Shown here: one piece after another, positions 23,673 through 35,670 of the stretch
Position numbering within the stretch: the stretch's first letter is position 1
How the letters are laid out: each line of letters begins with the position of its first letter
Source: Heterobilharzia americana
Taxonomy: Eukaryota > Platyhelminthes > Trematoda > Strigeidida > Schistosomatidae
Reading direction: 5' to 3'
Length of the DNA stretch: 64,000 nucleotides
Assembly (NCBI GenBank): GCA_944470555.2
Contig: OX104127.1
Span: 127,101,113-127,165,112, forward strand
Made by a program: the position numbers and the translations under genes
The notes under the pieces: generated by a model
Databases searched by the model: none
Told to the model about the DNA's origin: nothing
Seen by the model: the letters and a program-made list of their open reading frames with translations, nothing else

Positions 23673-25717
23673 TTCTTGTTATACTGTAAGCGCGTACTAC
23701 AATCTAAGTTCATATTTATTATTGGTTTCAGTAGTACATTGTTCCTGGAGCCATAAAACTATTGATTATAGTTGGTATTTCACTACTCCTAGCCAGGATG
23801 GATGATATAGTTTTAACCACTTGACCTTGTGATGTATATGACTATCTAAAATACATACAAACAAGTATGGTGTAGGGAAATAATGCTTGCTGTTCTTAAA
23901 ATCAACAACTTATTTCAATCCAACAAAGATGCCTTTATTCAGACTTATTAAATTTTAGTTTTCGCTCTGGAACAGACTAGCATACTGGCTTGTAAATCTT
24001 TACAGTTAATGACTATGAATATCATTTTTAAATGGCCAAATATGAATATGATAGCATAAACACTTTTTTCATTTCCGCCTTCTTCGTTCAAGCTTTCTTC
24101 CTGTGCATTAATGTACATCCACAGGCTGATAACTTGTATACATGTTTAAGATACATGTGAGATGGATAACAATAAATATCGTAAACAAAATTTAGCATGG
24201 ATAGCCTGAATAGTTTTTGATTCTCGATTATGCTGATGTACTGAAAGGAGGTAAGCAATCAAAATTTAGTACAGTAAGAAATGAAAGTGGTATCAAAATC
24301 AGGTTAAAGAAATTTACTTCAATGAAATGCGAATATGAAATCTCTTGTCAGAATGTATACTAATCTGATAATTAACCCCTACCTAAGTTTCGAAAATGTA
24401 GTGCTACTAACTGGTAGCGTAAAGCAGGGTATATAGTTAAAATAAATAATTACGAAACCAATGCAAACAGTTGTGCACATTTATACTCAATATTTTTAAA
24501 GTTAAACACATTAGGAAGGGGTGAAAATGAATCAGGCAACTTGAGAACCGTTAGTCGATAGGTGAGTCTGAAAGTTGTGCTCACTTAATTCTTGTAGTTG
24601 CTCACTAAACAAAACATGAAATAGGTTGACCAAATTGTTCTTGCTCAAAACTTCTTTTAACCGAGATTTTCTCATAATTTTATGCACCATCTTCATAAGT
24701 ATCTTTTTCACAGTGGGATCAAGCCTTCTCAAGAATGAATGGGCAGCCATAAATCTAGCACATTCCTATTCGTGGGGTAAGGAAAAGGTAGTCATGCATG
24801 AGTTTGAAGGTGATAAATATCACCACAATACTCACTTTTTGTCTGAAAACGTAACTCCCATAGTCAATCATATCAGTGAATGATGGTTACAGAAATAAAA
24901 ATATGGTTTAAAATTTTTTTATGAATAAGCTTTATTGTATAATATAGGATAAATTAAGGTAACTACAATTAACAACCCATTTGTGATAAAAGGATCCGAC
25001 CATCTCATCACTGAAAAGTTTCAGTAGACATTTAGTCCAAATAAATTCAGGGTCTACAGTGTCAAATATGTTTAATGAACTTTTTGGACAACAGTCAGAA
25101 ATGCACTTCATGCATGTATAATTTACTTTCGCCAACCATCAAACACACAAAAATATTAACTTTCACAGGGTTGATTACATTTATTAGGTCGGATTTCATT
25201 TCAGATAAAGAGGAATGTTAATGACTCAATTGATTTTTATTGAAAAAGTATACTGTGACTAAACTGTTTCATTTTGACAAAACGAAGAGCTATATTGAAA
25301 AAGACATATTGGCTTCAAACAATGAACTTATGCCTTTGGCTGTGAACCAGCTGTTACATTCTCATTTTCATTGAAAACGAGTGGCGTGAAATTCTTTAGA
25401 TTAGAAAAGAGGCAAATCACTGTTTATAGACACGATCTATGAGAACCAGAACATTCGGATCAAGAATATTATAATTTCATCAACTTAGAAGAGTACACAA
25501 ATAAACTGTAAGCTTTAAACACAGCATTTCCGAGATCAAAAACAACCAGAAGTCCCAAATCCATATGTAAATCATAACACTTAAAAATCCACAAGCAGTT
25601 GTACTGCATAACGACTGATCACAAAAGGAAAGGACTTAACAATTGAGGTAAAGTAAGGAATCATTTACTTTGCTTCATTGTGGTTAACGGTGGAATACAC
25701 GAAGCAATTACATTCCT
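23673..25717. other. Non-coding stretch left of the inverted duplication
   Basis: AT-rich. Overlapping open frames at 24532-24750 (minus, 72 codons) and 24626-24883 (plus, 85 codons) resemble nothing I know. No repeat recognised. Confidence 0.55.
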
Positions 25718-25739
25718 ATTTGGAATTCGTTATTTCAAT

Positions 25740-25870
25740 ATACCAACATCCCAATAAAGTGATGGTGTTCCCACCGAGAAATTGAACACAGCAACCATCG
25801 CTTTAGATGACACAGCGTTATCCATTAAACTGCTGAGTCACGAGAGCCATCCTTCATGCAACGGTATATG
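25740..25870 (-). mobile_element. SINE 5' half, minus copy in left arm
   Basis: The minus strand gives 'gactcagcagtttaatggat' with A-box-like sequence, 'gtgttcaatttctcggtgg' as B-box-like sequence, then 'cactttattgggatgttgg'. The ribozyme portion is missing or beyond recognition. Its mirror copy is at 35560-35670. Confidence 0.45.
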
Positions 25871-26767
25871 AGTTGTTAACTTTGAAGTATGAAAAGATAG
25901 TAAACTAATGCTTTTAAGACTTTAAATAATCCTCATTACTTTTTTACATCTTGACATCCATTGTACTATATGAAAAGAGGCATACCCAATGGAAATCAAA
26001 ATTCCATATCATTAGCTCCCATGATAAAACTTCATTCAAATTCAAATTAGATTTATTTTTCTATATTATGTAAATAGTTTAATTCGTTTGTCAAGACTAT
26101 CGAATCCAATGGCTTAACCGGTTTCAATTGTATGTTTATACAATAAAAATGTTGTATTGTTGTAGAATTATGAAGTAAATAGACGATTGTATTCTTATGT
26201 TAAATAGTATTTTTAATTTTTTTAAGACCTTAGTGAAAATCGGTTCTGTCCCTCATTTTAAGTTCTGCTATACTGTACATATCCTCTAGAAAATTTGCTT
26301 CAGTATCGAAGTACTACTGAATCAAATAGTAAATTATCAAGGAAGATTTTAAAAAATTCCATCCATTTTATGCTGTTATTGGTATACATTAAGGTTTGCT
26401 TTTAATTGAAAAAATGTAGCATAGAATATCTTGGAAGAAGCGCTAATTTTATCGTGTATAAAGTAAGTAATGTTGGTTCAAACATTCCCATTTGGAGAAG
26501 CTTTGGAAACTTAAGGGTGCCAAACTGTATCTCTAAGTTCGAGTGTACCTCTCGAAGCATACTTATTCAAAGAACAGGAAGGCTAACCTTTGTATAAATT
26601 TCCTGGTATTCAAAAACTCTCATGGTCAAAGTATCCAAGTCGTCTACATTTCCAGTAGTTACATATTAAATGCATTATAGATAAAGCATAGGTTTATCAG
26701 TTACATTTATGAGAGTAGACAGGCAAAGAGATAGAATCTTATTTTATTTTACGTCTGGTAGTATGTA

Positions 26768-26890
26768 GAAGTAGAATCCAGGATGCTCACTTCATCCTAT
26801 TTAAGACTGGTCAGCTGAACGTAGCTGTATCCTGCAATACACTACCAGCCACCATCAAACTTATGATACGAATCTCATTACGAGGGCAAT
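26768..26890 (-). mobile_element. SM-alpha-like SINE fragment with hammerhead (left arm)
   Basis: The minus strand shows 'gtattgcaggatacagctac' then a hammerhead block (26778-26817). The core is CUGACCAG with GAAG, both mutated, so it is inactive. An identical copy lies at 34535-34640. Confidence 0.45.
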
Positions 26891-27164
26891 TTAAAAACAC
26901 AGACTTATCAATTAACCTCTATATTTTAGCAACAGATAATGCCAGATACAGTGGTTCCTTTCAACGTATCGACTTCTGTCACACAATTTCCAACCAACAA
27001 CTCTGTGAACAAAAATTTTAATTATCCTAACACTAGACTTATAACCAAACTATGATTTAATAATGGCGGAATCACGCTCCTGTCTACCCCAAGCAAAATA
27101 TTAGGTCCCATCATCCTGTAGAGACTAAAGAATACGCTGGATTCAAATGGATTATGACAAAAAC

Positions 27165-27200
27165 AGGCTGGCTGGTTGGCTGGCTGGCTGGCTGGCTTCA
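27165..27200 (+). repeat. (GGCT)n microsatellite in RTE
   Basis: Tetranucleotide run (one TTGGCT variant) giving GWLAGWLA. The older copy C has an unexpanded AGWI sequence at this place. Confidence 0.9.
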
Positions 27201-27550
27201 GCATGTACAAATCAAGTGAGGACTAAACTGCAACGCTTCACTACGCATCATCATGGAACACAGTATAGAATGACAGTCTACTCAACTCTCCACCTCAACT
27301 TCATCGACTCTGAAAAGGCCGGCGTTCGACAGCCTCGACCGACAAGTAATTTGACAGGCGACTGCTTCCACACTACGCGTTTAGTACCACAAACCTTTAT
27401 CAATCTCATTCAACAACAGCTATATGAAGACGCCACATGCCAGCCAAGTAATTCACAATGGGAAGCTCAGTGACACCTTTGAAGTGAAGACAGGAGTAAG
27501 ACAAGGTTGTCACCTACTATCACCAATCATCTTCCTGATAGTGGTGCACT

Positions 27551-27665
27551 GGACTGGACTCGACTGGACTGGACTGGACTGGACTGGACTGGACTGGACT
27601 GGACTGGACTGGACTGGACTGGACTGGACTGGACTGGACTGGACTGGACTGGACTGGACTGGACT
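27551..27665 (+). repeat. (TGGAC)n pentanucleotide tract, 23 units
   Basis: Twenty-three 5-bp units (GGACT register), the third being CGACT. It lies between GVRQG and FADD of RTE copy A. The mirror copy in the right arm has 7 units with the same CGACT variant at position three. Confidence 0.98.
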
Positions 27666-27904
27666 GGATCATGCAAGAAACAGTGAGTAGTGAGAAGAGG
27701 GGGGGGATAGGCTGTTTTACCGGGGAAAAGAATCTCGAAGATTTGGATTTCGCCGATGACTTATGTCTAATGTCACACAAACTTGAAGATGTACAGGAGA
27801 AAACTAACAAGTTGACAGAAGAGGCGAGACAGGGCAGCGAAGGAAGACGAGACTTCCTTCAGGTGAACGTAGAGAAGACAGAGGTGATGAAGATACTCAA
27901 CCCA

Positions 27905-27950
27905 CACCACCACCACCATCACCACCACCAACAACAACAACAGCAACACC
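27905..27950 (+). repeat. CAC/CAT-CAA/CAG trinucleotide tract in RTE
   Basis: Codes eight His then six Gln in the frame of the RT C-terminal half. Copy A' has nine and five. Copy C has only four His and two Gln. Confidence 0.95.
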
Positions 27951-28654
27951 AAGCTCCAATCACCATCAACAGGGGAAACTTAAGGGAAGTAGCCTCCTTC
28001 ACCTATCTAGGCAGGCAGCACTGTTTCAACTGCAGGCGGTGGTGGCAGCGGCAGCGGCACGGACGAGGACGAGGACGAGGACGCGAAAGCCAGTCAGGAT
28101 GGGAAAGACAGCAAGACAGGCGTTCAGCAGCCTGAAACCAATGTGGAGATCTTCTGCTCTCAGCACAAAGCGTCAACAACATCCGCATCTTCAACACTAA
28201 TTCAGTCAAGTAAGTCAGTGCTTCTATATGATGGTTGAGAGACTTGGCGGCACGTTACGAAAGGCATTTCCAACAAACTACAGACATTCATCAACAACTG
28301 CCACCTACGCTAACTGGTTACTGAAGATCAGATGGACTGCCAGAATAATAAGAATCAGCAAGAAGGAACTCACTGTGGTTGGTGACGAACCAAGCAAGAA
28401 GCTGTCGCTGAACAAATATGCATTGGAAGGGAGTGGAGATGGATTGGATTGGATTGGGCATACACTGAGGAGAGGACCGACTGGGGACATGACGCGTCAG
28501 GCAAGGGCCTCTAGTGGCCTCTAGTGGAAATCTGATGGGAAGCTACGAGTTGAGCGTCGGAGGTGAGGGTGACATGGAGGAGATAGTGTGAGGTAGAAAT
28601 GAGAGGTTGTGGGTAGTCGTGGAGTCAGGTTGAAAAGATTTCAGAGAAGAGAGT

Positions 28655-30369
28655 TCACTTAACCTCAAAATTGTAGGGGGTCTATGTCAGTGAAAAGAAA
28701 TATTTCGGGTTTTGAACTCTAAACTGACTTATATGTTAAGTAATACTGAAATTCATTTGACATTCGGATTAACTTCTCGTAATTTTTCTTCTGAATATGA
28801 AGCACATGCGGAAAGCACAAGTGGTCATTTTAATTGAATTTAAGTCGTTTATCACATGTAGATGAAAGACAGTTTTGTTGATAACTTGCTTTTTGTAACA
28901 CAATGTATAGCTCCCTCAAAGTATTTGTTTTCACTTTCTTAATTTTGAATCAGGCGTGCATTTTGTAACCAACCTGATCATAAATGAAATTGCAATAATT
29001 CCTTCAAATAACCATGTCCACTATAGAGGATTCTGGGGCTATAGAGATGATAGACCAGTTGAATCTACTAAATGGAAGGGAGAAGAAGAAATGGAACAAT
29101 AATAAAACTCAGCATGACATCTAAAATGAAGATAATTTATGGATGCATCTACTTCAGTGGAACGGATTCCAAGCCATATTACCTAGAATTTCTAACCACT
29201 GATTTCAGTTATCATGCTGACTTCTACCAGGAAGTCTACATTTCGCTACATTGCATAAACCAGAAGCCAGAGATTTCATGGCCTGATGCCAATTAATTCT
29301 TATTGTTTCTATTCTTCATAAATTTAGCATGATGCACAACACTTTATTTCTGATTAGTATCAGTATTTACCAGATCATTTTTAATATAGTTATATATGTT
29401 GTTAGTATTCACCTACATCTTATTGCATACGACAAATCATATTGTGGTTTGCTGGAAGTAGATGGTTTTCATGAATTCATCGGGATGAATGAGTTTAAAT
29501 AATTCCAAGCATTTGAATAAGTTATAAATAAATCTTTCGCTTTCAAGTAACAATTCCAGAATGGAGACATTTTCTTTCACATTGTCGGTCCATTTGCCAA
29601 CGGATGCAGGGTTTATGTAGTCATTTGAGATTTGATGAATAATTAAGTAGGAGAACAAAAAAACAGAATTCAATTGTGAATACATATACAAACAGCCTAC
29701 TGGTTGAAAACTTCACCAATCTCATTGGTAAAGTGTAGATGAGCCCTGGTGGCTTCAATTTTATCCCCTTTTATTCTGTTCGTAAAATGAAACCAACCTG
29801 CTTACCGTACACTGTTGCGATTCACCTCTGTTTTATTTTTTATTCTTCTCTTATGTATTACCGATCTATTTGTAACAGCTAGATCATTATCTTAATCCTC
29901 CTTTTTGGCCACAGAGCACAACTAGTTGACCCTTCCATTCTCTTTATTACTATCACTCTCAGTTTGACTATCTGAGATAACCGCCGCTTGGCAGACTTGC
30001 AACATTGATACTGTGTGATGATTAATAAGGATGATGGCAACTGAGGCTGCGAAGCTTAATAAGTGAAATTCTCTGTGAACTGTTTCAGTGATATCCAACA
30101 ACGAATATAATGACGATTCGAAAGACATTGAAATGAACAAAAAATATTCTCTGTAATAATTTCTTCAAATTCTAGTTATGTGCCCATATTGTGGACTTTC
30201 CTGTTAACAATAGTACAGTTTCATATAATAGTTCATTAATAACACACAGCTTGGATATTCGTTTGAGAAAGGTTTTATGTAAACGCTAATGTCATAATCA
30301 AGTATTCAATTCAAAATAATTGGATGACTTTCACGCTATTTCGTGAAATGACAGAAGTGGGAAAATGTG
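28655..30369. other. Spacer of the inverted duplication, first part
   Basis: Unique AT-rich DNA with short open frames only (74 codons at 29072-29296; 84 codons at 29437-29691 minus). No family recognised. Confidence 0.55.
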
Positions 30370-30560
30370 GATCAATAGTTTCCAACTCAGTGGCTCAATG
30401 AAAACGTGCTCATCGTTGAAGCTAAATGTTCCTGGTTCAATCCATGGCAGGGCCATGAAAGCACACTGCTCAAGGGCCCCATATCAAGACGAAACGGAAT
30501 TCCAGTGGTCCTAGGTTTTCAGCTATTCTTCAGTTGATGTCGCTTCTTAATGTATACGAT
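30370..30560 (+). mobile_element. tRNA-derived SINE with hammerhead
   Basis: Has an A-box-like 'cagtggctcaatgaaaacgt' (about 30390), B-box 'tggttcaatcc' (about 30433), a hammerhead-like block (30464-30507), then 'cctaggttttcagctattct' and a diverged tail. Same family as 20270-20475. Lies in the spacer between the duplication arms. Confidence 0.6.
30464..30507 (+). ncRNA. Degenerate hammerhead ribozyme motif
   Basis: CACTGCTCAAGG in place of CACUGCUGANGA, CATA loop, GAC-GAAAC intact, then GGAATTC-CAGTG. Stem I (CACTG/CAGTG) is perfect and GAAA intact. The first core box is mutated and the cleavage triplet is UUC. Confidence 0.4.
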
Positions 30561-32756
30561 TACAATCAAAATAAATGATTATATAAACGATTATACGGCT
30601 TAAGTAAAACTATGTGATGATAACTGTTTTTTTTTGTCCTCCAAAATGTTCATGAACAAACCTTAAACCTTGGAGAACTCTTAACAATTATCACCCTCAT
30701 CCTGAGCTCCAAATCATCTCTATTTTCTCAAACAATCAGAATGAATCTTACTCACTTCTATGATGAAGGTATACGAGGAAAGTCTTTTATTAATAGAAGA
30801 GGAAATAAAATGTGGTTGAGTGTGAGTACAAAATAGGATAAACGAGGATAATCTGATAAGTTTTACAACTGGGGGATTTGCATAAAAGTAAGATTAAACA
30901 AGAAAAGATATATAATTTGCAGAATACTTGCTTAGTAAAATGTTGCTCATGTTAAGGAAGAAAATAGGCTTAAAGAACTTAATAAAATTATTTCAGAGTA
31001 TCGGGATAGAAGAATGTTTATATTGTGGGAGTAGGAAATTAGGTCAAATAGAGCAGGACGCTGCAAAGTATTTGTTCGTTCTGAGTGAGGTCAAGGTAGT
31101 AGTAGAGGTAACACTAATTTTTCGTGAGCATACTATTGTTAAAGCGAAAATACACAATATAGATATACAGCTAGAGAACCTGAAGAAGTTATTGTTCACT
31201 CAAATATCTTTTAAATAATAATAGGAGTTTTTGAGGAGCTAAAATAATTATTACTTTATTTTAACTAATATATCGAGAGATTTTTAACAAACCTATAGTA
31301 GAAAAGGAATATCATATATTAATTCATATTATGAATGAGGAAAGAAACAGTTTTCACGAAATTATTTCTAATCAGTTGTCCCTAGAAAAGAGATACAATT
31401 AACTTACGATTTTTATAAATATTGTAATCCCCACTTTTGACTAACACGTTTTTCAATTAGTGTCTTCTGTTAATCAAATGAACAACAATAATTTCTTGAC
31501 TCAGACCACAGCAACTAATTAATATGAAAGCTAATTCACGTGCTACTATGAAGAGATCATTCTTTGGCCTTTTCTATCTATAAGAATGCCTTTAGGTAGT
31601 ACATAGTGTGACACAACTGCGGAGAGTAATAGGAGTTGGTATATTTAACCACCTGAGGTTCTTAAGAAAGAAATGAGACAGGTAGAAAGAAAATATAGAT
31701 GACATGGAAAGATATAACAAAAATGAAGGGAAATCCTCATCGGAAGTAAAATGAAAATAATATCTGCGTGGTCTGTGTTCATTGAGAGATTCATCGTAAT
31801 TTCCTGATGAACAAGAATGTATCTCCCCTCCACCAAAAATCTAAAATGACAAAAATATTTCCCTACTGAAGGGAAAGATCAGTAAGCACTACAAATATCA
31901 ACTGGCGACTATGCACTATCGTCTTTTACAAAAAACACCAGCGTAATTCAGTGTTGTCTAGAGGTGAATGGTCAGTTTCGTTGCTTTCTTTATGTTTGAA
32001 TAACATAAAGGATTTCTTACTCATTGCAATATATACCTTTTACGGATAGTGAAAAGATCACAAATTCCGATGCTACTGTATTCTCAGAGCTGGATTGGTG
32101 AATTGGGAAGCTTTCTTCTTCTTTCTGTACAACATCTGCACCAACTTCACCTTAAGGTGGATTTTGAGTTTACTCTGTGGGTGACTACGTAATGTGTCTT
32201 GACGAGGTGTCTAAAACCTGCACATCTTGGCCAGAAGAATCGTCAAGAAAATTGAATAGTTCTCAGCAGCTCAGCACCCAGGTCAAGCAGCAGGTGTATA
32301 GACATGGACATAATCGATGCAGCGGTAAAAACAATAATCAACAGATACAAGGTCACTGGATTCATGCTCAGTCATGTCTACTAAAATTAACAGCCATTTC
32401 CATATCCTTATTGCTTTAAATACCGAGTAACATAAGTTCAGAATAAAGCTTGCTAGAAGTTGGAGAGTAATTGTTCTCCAAAGCTTACGTAACCAATAAA
32501 AATATTTTTAAGTTCATCTAAACATCTGGCTTCGAATAAGCATTTTCATTTACGCCATTAAGCTCTTCTGACAAAGTTCCAGCATGCAATATTATGACTT
32601 GACTAGACAAATATACAAAATAAAGTCAAAATTTACTCAATAAGATGCTGAAAACATGGAGTTCTAATTAACAGAAAAAAGGTAATGATAAAGATCCAAA
32701 AAGCAACATGCCTTATAACAGCCAAATATAGAGGAGAAAATTCAATCATCATTCAT
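30561..32756. other. Spacer of the inverted duplication, second part
   Basis: AT-rich. The largest open frame is 96 codons (30928-31218, plus): Lys/Leu/Ile-rich with a CLYCG motif and no recognised family. Probably chance. No other feature seen. Confidence 0.5.
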
Positions 32757-33343
32757 AATTCTATTATTATTCACCCCATGCCTTCTTAATGGAACATAGG
32801 GATTCAATGGCACGTATCCAGTGCACTCTCTTCTCTGAAATCTTTTCAACCTGACTCCACGACTACCCACAACCTCTCATTTCTACCTCACACTATCTCC
32901 TCCATGTCACCCTCACCTCCGACGCTCAACTCGTAGCTTCCCATCAGATTTCCACTAGAGGCCACTAGAGGCCCTTGCCTGACGCGTCATGTCCCCAGTC
33001 GGTCCTCTCCTCAGTGTATGCCCAATCCAATCCAATCCATCTCCACTCCCTTCCAATGCATATTTGTTCAGCGACAGCTTCTTGCTTGGTTCGTCACCAA
33101 CCACAGTGAGTTCCTTCTTGCTGATTCTTATTATTCTGGCAGTCCATCTGATCTTCAGTAACCAGTTAGCGTAGGTGGCAGTTGTTGATGAATGTCTGTA
33201 GTTTGTTGGAAATGCCTTTCGTAACGTGCCGCCAAGTCTCTCAACCATCATATAGAAGCACTGACTTACTTGACTGAATTAGTGTTGAAGATGCGGATGT
33301 TGTTGACGCTTTGTGCTGAGAGCAGAAGATCTCCACATTGGTT

Positions 33344-33975
33344 TCAGGCTGCTGAACGCCTGTCTTGCTGTCTTTCCCATCCTGACTGGCTTTCGCGTCC
33401 TCGTCCTCGTCCTCGTCCGTGCCGCTGCCGCTGCCACCACCGCCTGCAGTTGAAACAGTGCTGCCTGCCTAGATAGGTGAAGGAGGCTACTTCCTTTAAG
33501 TTTCCCCTGTTGATGGTGATTGGAGCTTGGTGTTGCTGTTGTTGTTGGTGGTGGTGGTGATGGTGGTGGTGGTGTGGGTTGAGTATCTTCATCACCTCTG
33601 TCTTCTCTACGTTCACCTGAAGGAAGTCTCGTCTTCCTTCGCTGCCCTGTCTCGCCTCTTCTGTCAACTTGTTAGTTTTCTCCTGTACATCTTCAAGTTT
33701 GTGTGACATTAGACATAAGTCATCGGCGAAATCCAAATCTTCGAGATTCTTTTCCCCGGTAAAACAGCCTATCCCCCCCCTCTTCTCACTACTCACTGTT
33801 TCTTGCATGATCCAGTCCAGTCCAGTCCAGTCCAGTCGAGTCCAGTCCAGTGCACCACTATCAGGAAGATGATTGGTGATAGTAGGTGACAACCTTGTCT
33901 TACTCCTGTCTTCACTTCAAAGGTGTCACTGAGCTTCCCATTGTGAATTACTTGGCTGGCATGTGGCGTCTTCAT
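33344..33975 (-). pseudogene. RTE reverse transcriptase remnant, copy A'
   Basis: The minus-strand open frame at 33344-33892 spans DWTRLDWTGLDWIMQ, FADD, a nine-His/five-Gln run and VASFTYLG. The overlapping frame 33793-33975 carries GVRQGCHLL. The two halves of the RT domain are offset by the pentamer tract, so no continuous RT can be made. Confidence 0.75.
33814..33848 (-). repeat. (TGGAC)n tract, 7 units
   Basis: Seven units, the third (on the minus strand) being CGACT. Same count and variant as in RTE copy B. Confidence 0.98.
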
Positions 33976-34534
33976 ATAGCTGTTGTTGAATGAGATTGAT
34001 AAAGGTTTGTGGTACTAAACGCGTAGTGTGGAAGCAGTCGCCTGTCAAATTACTTGTCGGTCGAGGCTGTCGAACGCCGGCCTTTTCAGAGTCGATGAAG
34101 TTGAGGTGGAGAGTTGAGTAGACTGTCATTCTATACTGTGTTCCATGATGATGCGTAGTGAAGCGTTGCAGTTTAGTCCTCACTTGATTTGTACATGCTG
34201 AAGCCAGCCAGCCAGCCAGCCAACCAGCCAGCCTGTTTTTGTCATAATCCATTTGAATCCAGCGTATTCTTTAGTCTCTACAGGATGATGGGACCTAATA
34301 TTTTGCTTGGGGTAGACAGGAGCGTGATTCCGCCATTATTAAATCATAGTTTGGTTATAAGTCTAGTGTTAGGATAATTAAAATTTTTGTTCACAGAGTT
34401 GTTGGTTGGAAATTGTGTGACAGAAGTCGATACGTTGAAAGGAACCACTGTATCTGGCATTATCTGTTGCTAAAATATAGAGGTTAATTGATAAGTCTGT
34501 GTTTTTAAATTGCCCTCGTAATGAGATTCGTATC

Positions 34535-34640
34535 ATAAGTTTGATGGTGGCTGGTAGTGTATTGCAGGATACAGCTACGTTCAGCTGACCAGTCTTAAAT
34601 AGGATGAAGTGAGCATCCTGGATTCTACTTCTACATACTA
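34535..34640 (+). mobile_element. SM-alpha-like SINE fragment with hammerhead (right arm)
   Basis: Mirror copy of 26768-26890. The hammerhead-like block at 34581-34621 has mutated CUGACCAG and GAAG boxes. Confidence 0.45.
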
Positions 34641-35559
34641 CCAGACGTAAAATAAAATAAGATTCTATCTCTTTGCCTGTCTACTCTCATAAATGTAACT
34701 GATAAACCTATGCTTTATCTATAATGCATTTAATATGTAACTACTGGAAATGTAGACGACTTGGATACTTTGACCATGAGAGTTTTTGAATACCAGGAAA
34801 TTTATACAAAGGTTAGCCTTCCTGTTCTTTGAATAAGTATGCTTCGAGAGGTACACTCGAACTTAGAGATACAGTTTGGCACCCTTAAGTTTCCAAAGCT
34901 TCTCCAAATGGGAATGTTTGAACCAACATTACTTACTTTATACACGATAAAATTAGCGCTTCTTCCAAGATATTCTATGCTACATTTTTTCAATTAAAAG
35001 CAAACCTTAATGTATACCAATAACAGCATAAAATGGATGGAATTTTTTAAAATCTTCCTTGATAATTTACTATTTGATTCAGTAGTACTTCGATACTGAA
35101 GCAAATTTTCTAGAGGATATGTACAGTATAGCAGAACTTAAAATGAGGGACAGAACCGATTTTCACTAAGGTCTTAAAAAAATTAAAAATACTATTTAAC
35201 ATAAGAATACAATCGTCTATTTACTTCATAATTCTACAACAATACAACATTTTTATTGTATAAACATACAATTGAAACCGGTTAAGCCATTGGATTCGAT
35301 AGTCTTGACAAACGAATTAAACTATTTACATAATATAGAAAAATAAATCTAATTTGAATTTGAATGAAGTTTTATCATGGGAGCTAATGATATGGAATTT
35401 TGATTTCCATTGGGTATGCCTCTTTTCATATAGTACAATGGATGTCAAGATGTAAAAAAGTAATGAGGATTATTTAAAGTCTTAAAAGCATTAGTTTACT
35501 ATCTTTTCATACTTCAAAGTTAACAACTCATATACCGTTGCATGAAGGATGGCTCTCGT

Positions 35560-35670
35560 GACTCAGCAGTTTAATGGATAACGCTGTGTCATCTAAAGCG
35601 ATGGTTGCTGTGTTCAATTTCTCGGTGGGAACACCATCACTTTATTGGGATGTTGGTATATTCAAATTAC
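35560..35670 (+). mobile_element. SINE 5' half (right arm)
   Basis: 'Gactcagcagtttaatggat', an A-box-like region, B-box-like 'gtgttcaatttctcggtgg', then 'cactttattgggatgttgg'. Degenerate ribozyme-like sequence may continue to about 35700, beyond the duplication edge. Confidence 0.45.

Larger units (their letters stand above)
27424..28524 (+). pseudogene. RTE reverse transcriptase remnant, copy A
   Basis: RT that would copy the element RNA at the nicked target. Visible in separate frames: FEVKTGVRQGCHLLSPIIF (27481-27540), LDFADDLCLMSHKLED (27743-27790, the catalytic YADD-equivalent intact), VASFTYLG, then RIFNTN-equivalent sequence, and WIGHTLRR (28453-28476). Between GVRQG and FADD lie 23 TGGAC units read as repeated WTGLD. 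Before the TYLG block is a run of eight His and six Gln codons. Not translatable as one protein. Confidence 0.75.
25718..28654 (+). repeat. Left arm of 2.9-kb inverted duplication
   Basis: The 2937-bp arm is nearly identical to the reverse complement of 32825-35681 (2857 bp). It begins at 'atttggaattcg' and ends at 'ttcagagaagagagt', inside an RTE element. It carries non-element DNA with SINE pieces (about 25718-27066) and the 3' half of an RTE copy (27067-28654). The 80-bp length difference between arms equals 16 extra TGGAC units here (23 versus 7). The left arm cuts off the RTE 3' end while the right arm retains it, so the right arm looks like the source. Confidence 0.95.
27067..28654 (+). 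mobile_element. RTE-clade element, copy A (truncated both ends)
   Basis: Starts at 'ggcggaatcacgctcctg', where similarity to the full-length copies begins, and is cut by the duplication breakpoint at 28654. It covers the RT domain from about motif 2 (the KNRLAGW region) through GVRQG (about 27493-27507) and FADD (27749-27760) to the RQA region (about 28497). The frame is broken by the TGGAC tract, so GVRQG and FADD lie in different frames. Carries GGCT, TGGAC, His/Gln and GGACGA expansions. Confidence 0.85.
32757..34337 (-). mobile_element. RTE-clade element, copy A' (5'-truncated)
   Basis: Near-identical inverted partner of copy A, but it keeps the 3' end: a tail with ATT repeats near 32757-32775 and the 'cttcttaatggaacataggg' block shared with other copies. 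The 5' truncation is at about 34337. FADD is at 33719-33730. GVRQG and FADD are in different frames because of the 7-unit TGGAC tract. 5' truncation is typical of target-primed reverse transcription. Confidence 0.85.

Noticed and set aside
27551..27665. CRISPR-like array
   Set aside because: 5-bp tandem units without spacers, inside a retroelement of a eukaryotic genome.
27424..27690. Repetitive WTGLD protein
   Set aside because: The repeated residues are only the translation of a (TGGAC)n tract inside a broken RTE reverse transcriptase; the frame ends soon after the tract.
27520..27810. Antisense open frames with SSPVQSSPVQ repeats and their mirrors
   Set aside because: They are shadows of the pentamer tract and RT sequence on the opposite strand.
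27671..28135. His-rich and Gln-rich protein that might bind metal
   Set aside because: The His/Gln run is a trinucleotide expansion within RTE copy A, with length differing between copies. Flanking residues are RT blocks (FADD, TYLG).
28305..28490. Conserved 61-aa frame present four times (28305, 32989, 42483, 61056)
   Set aside because: Its recurrence reflects RTE copy number. It lies antisense to the RT C-terminal region and shows no independent conservation.
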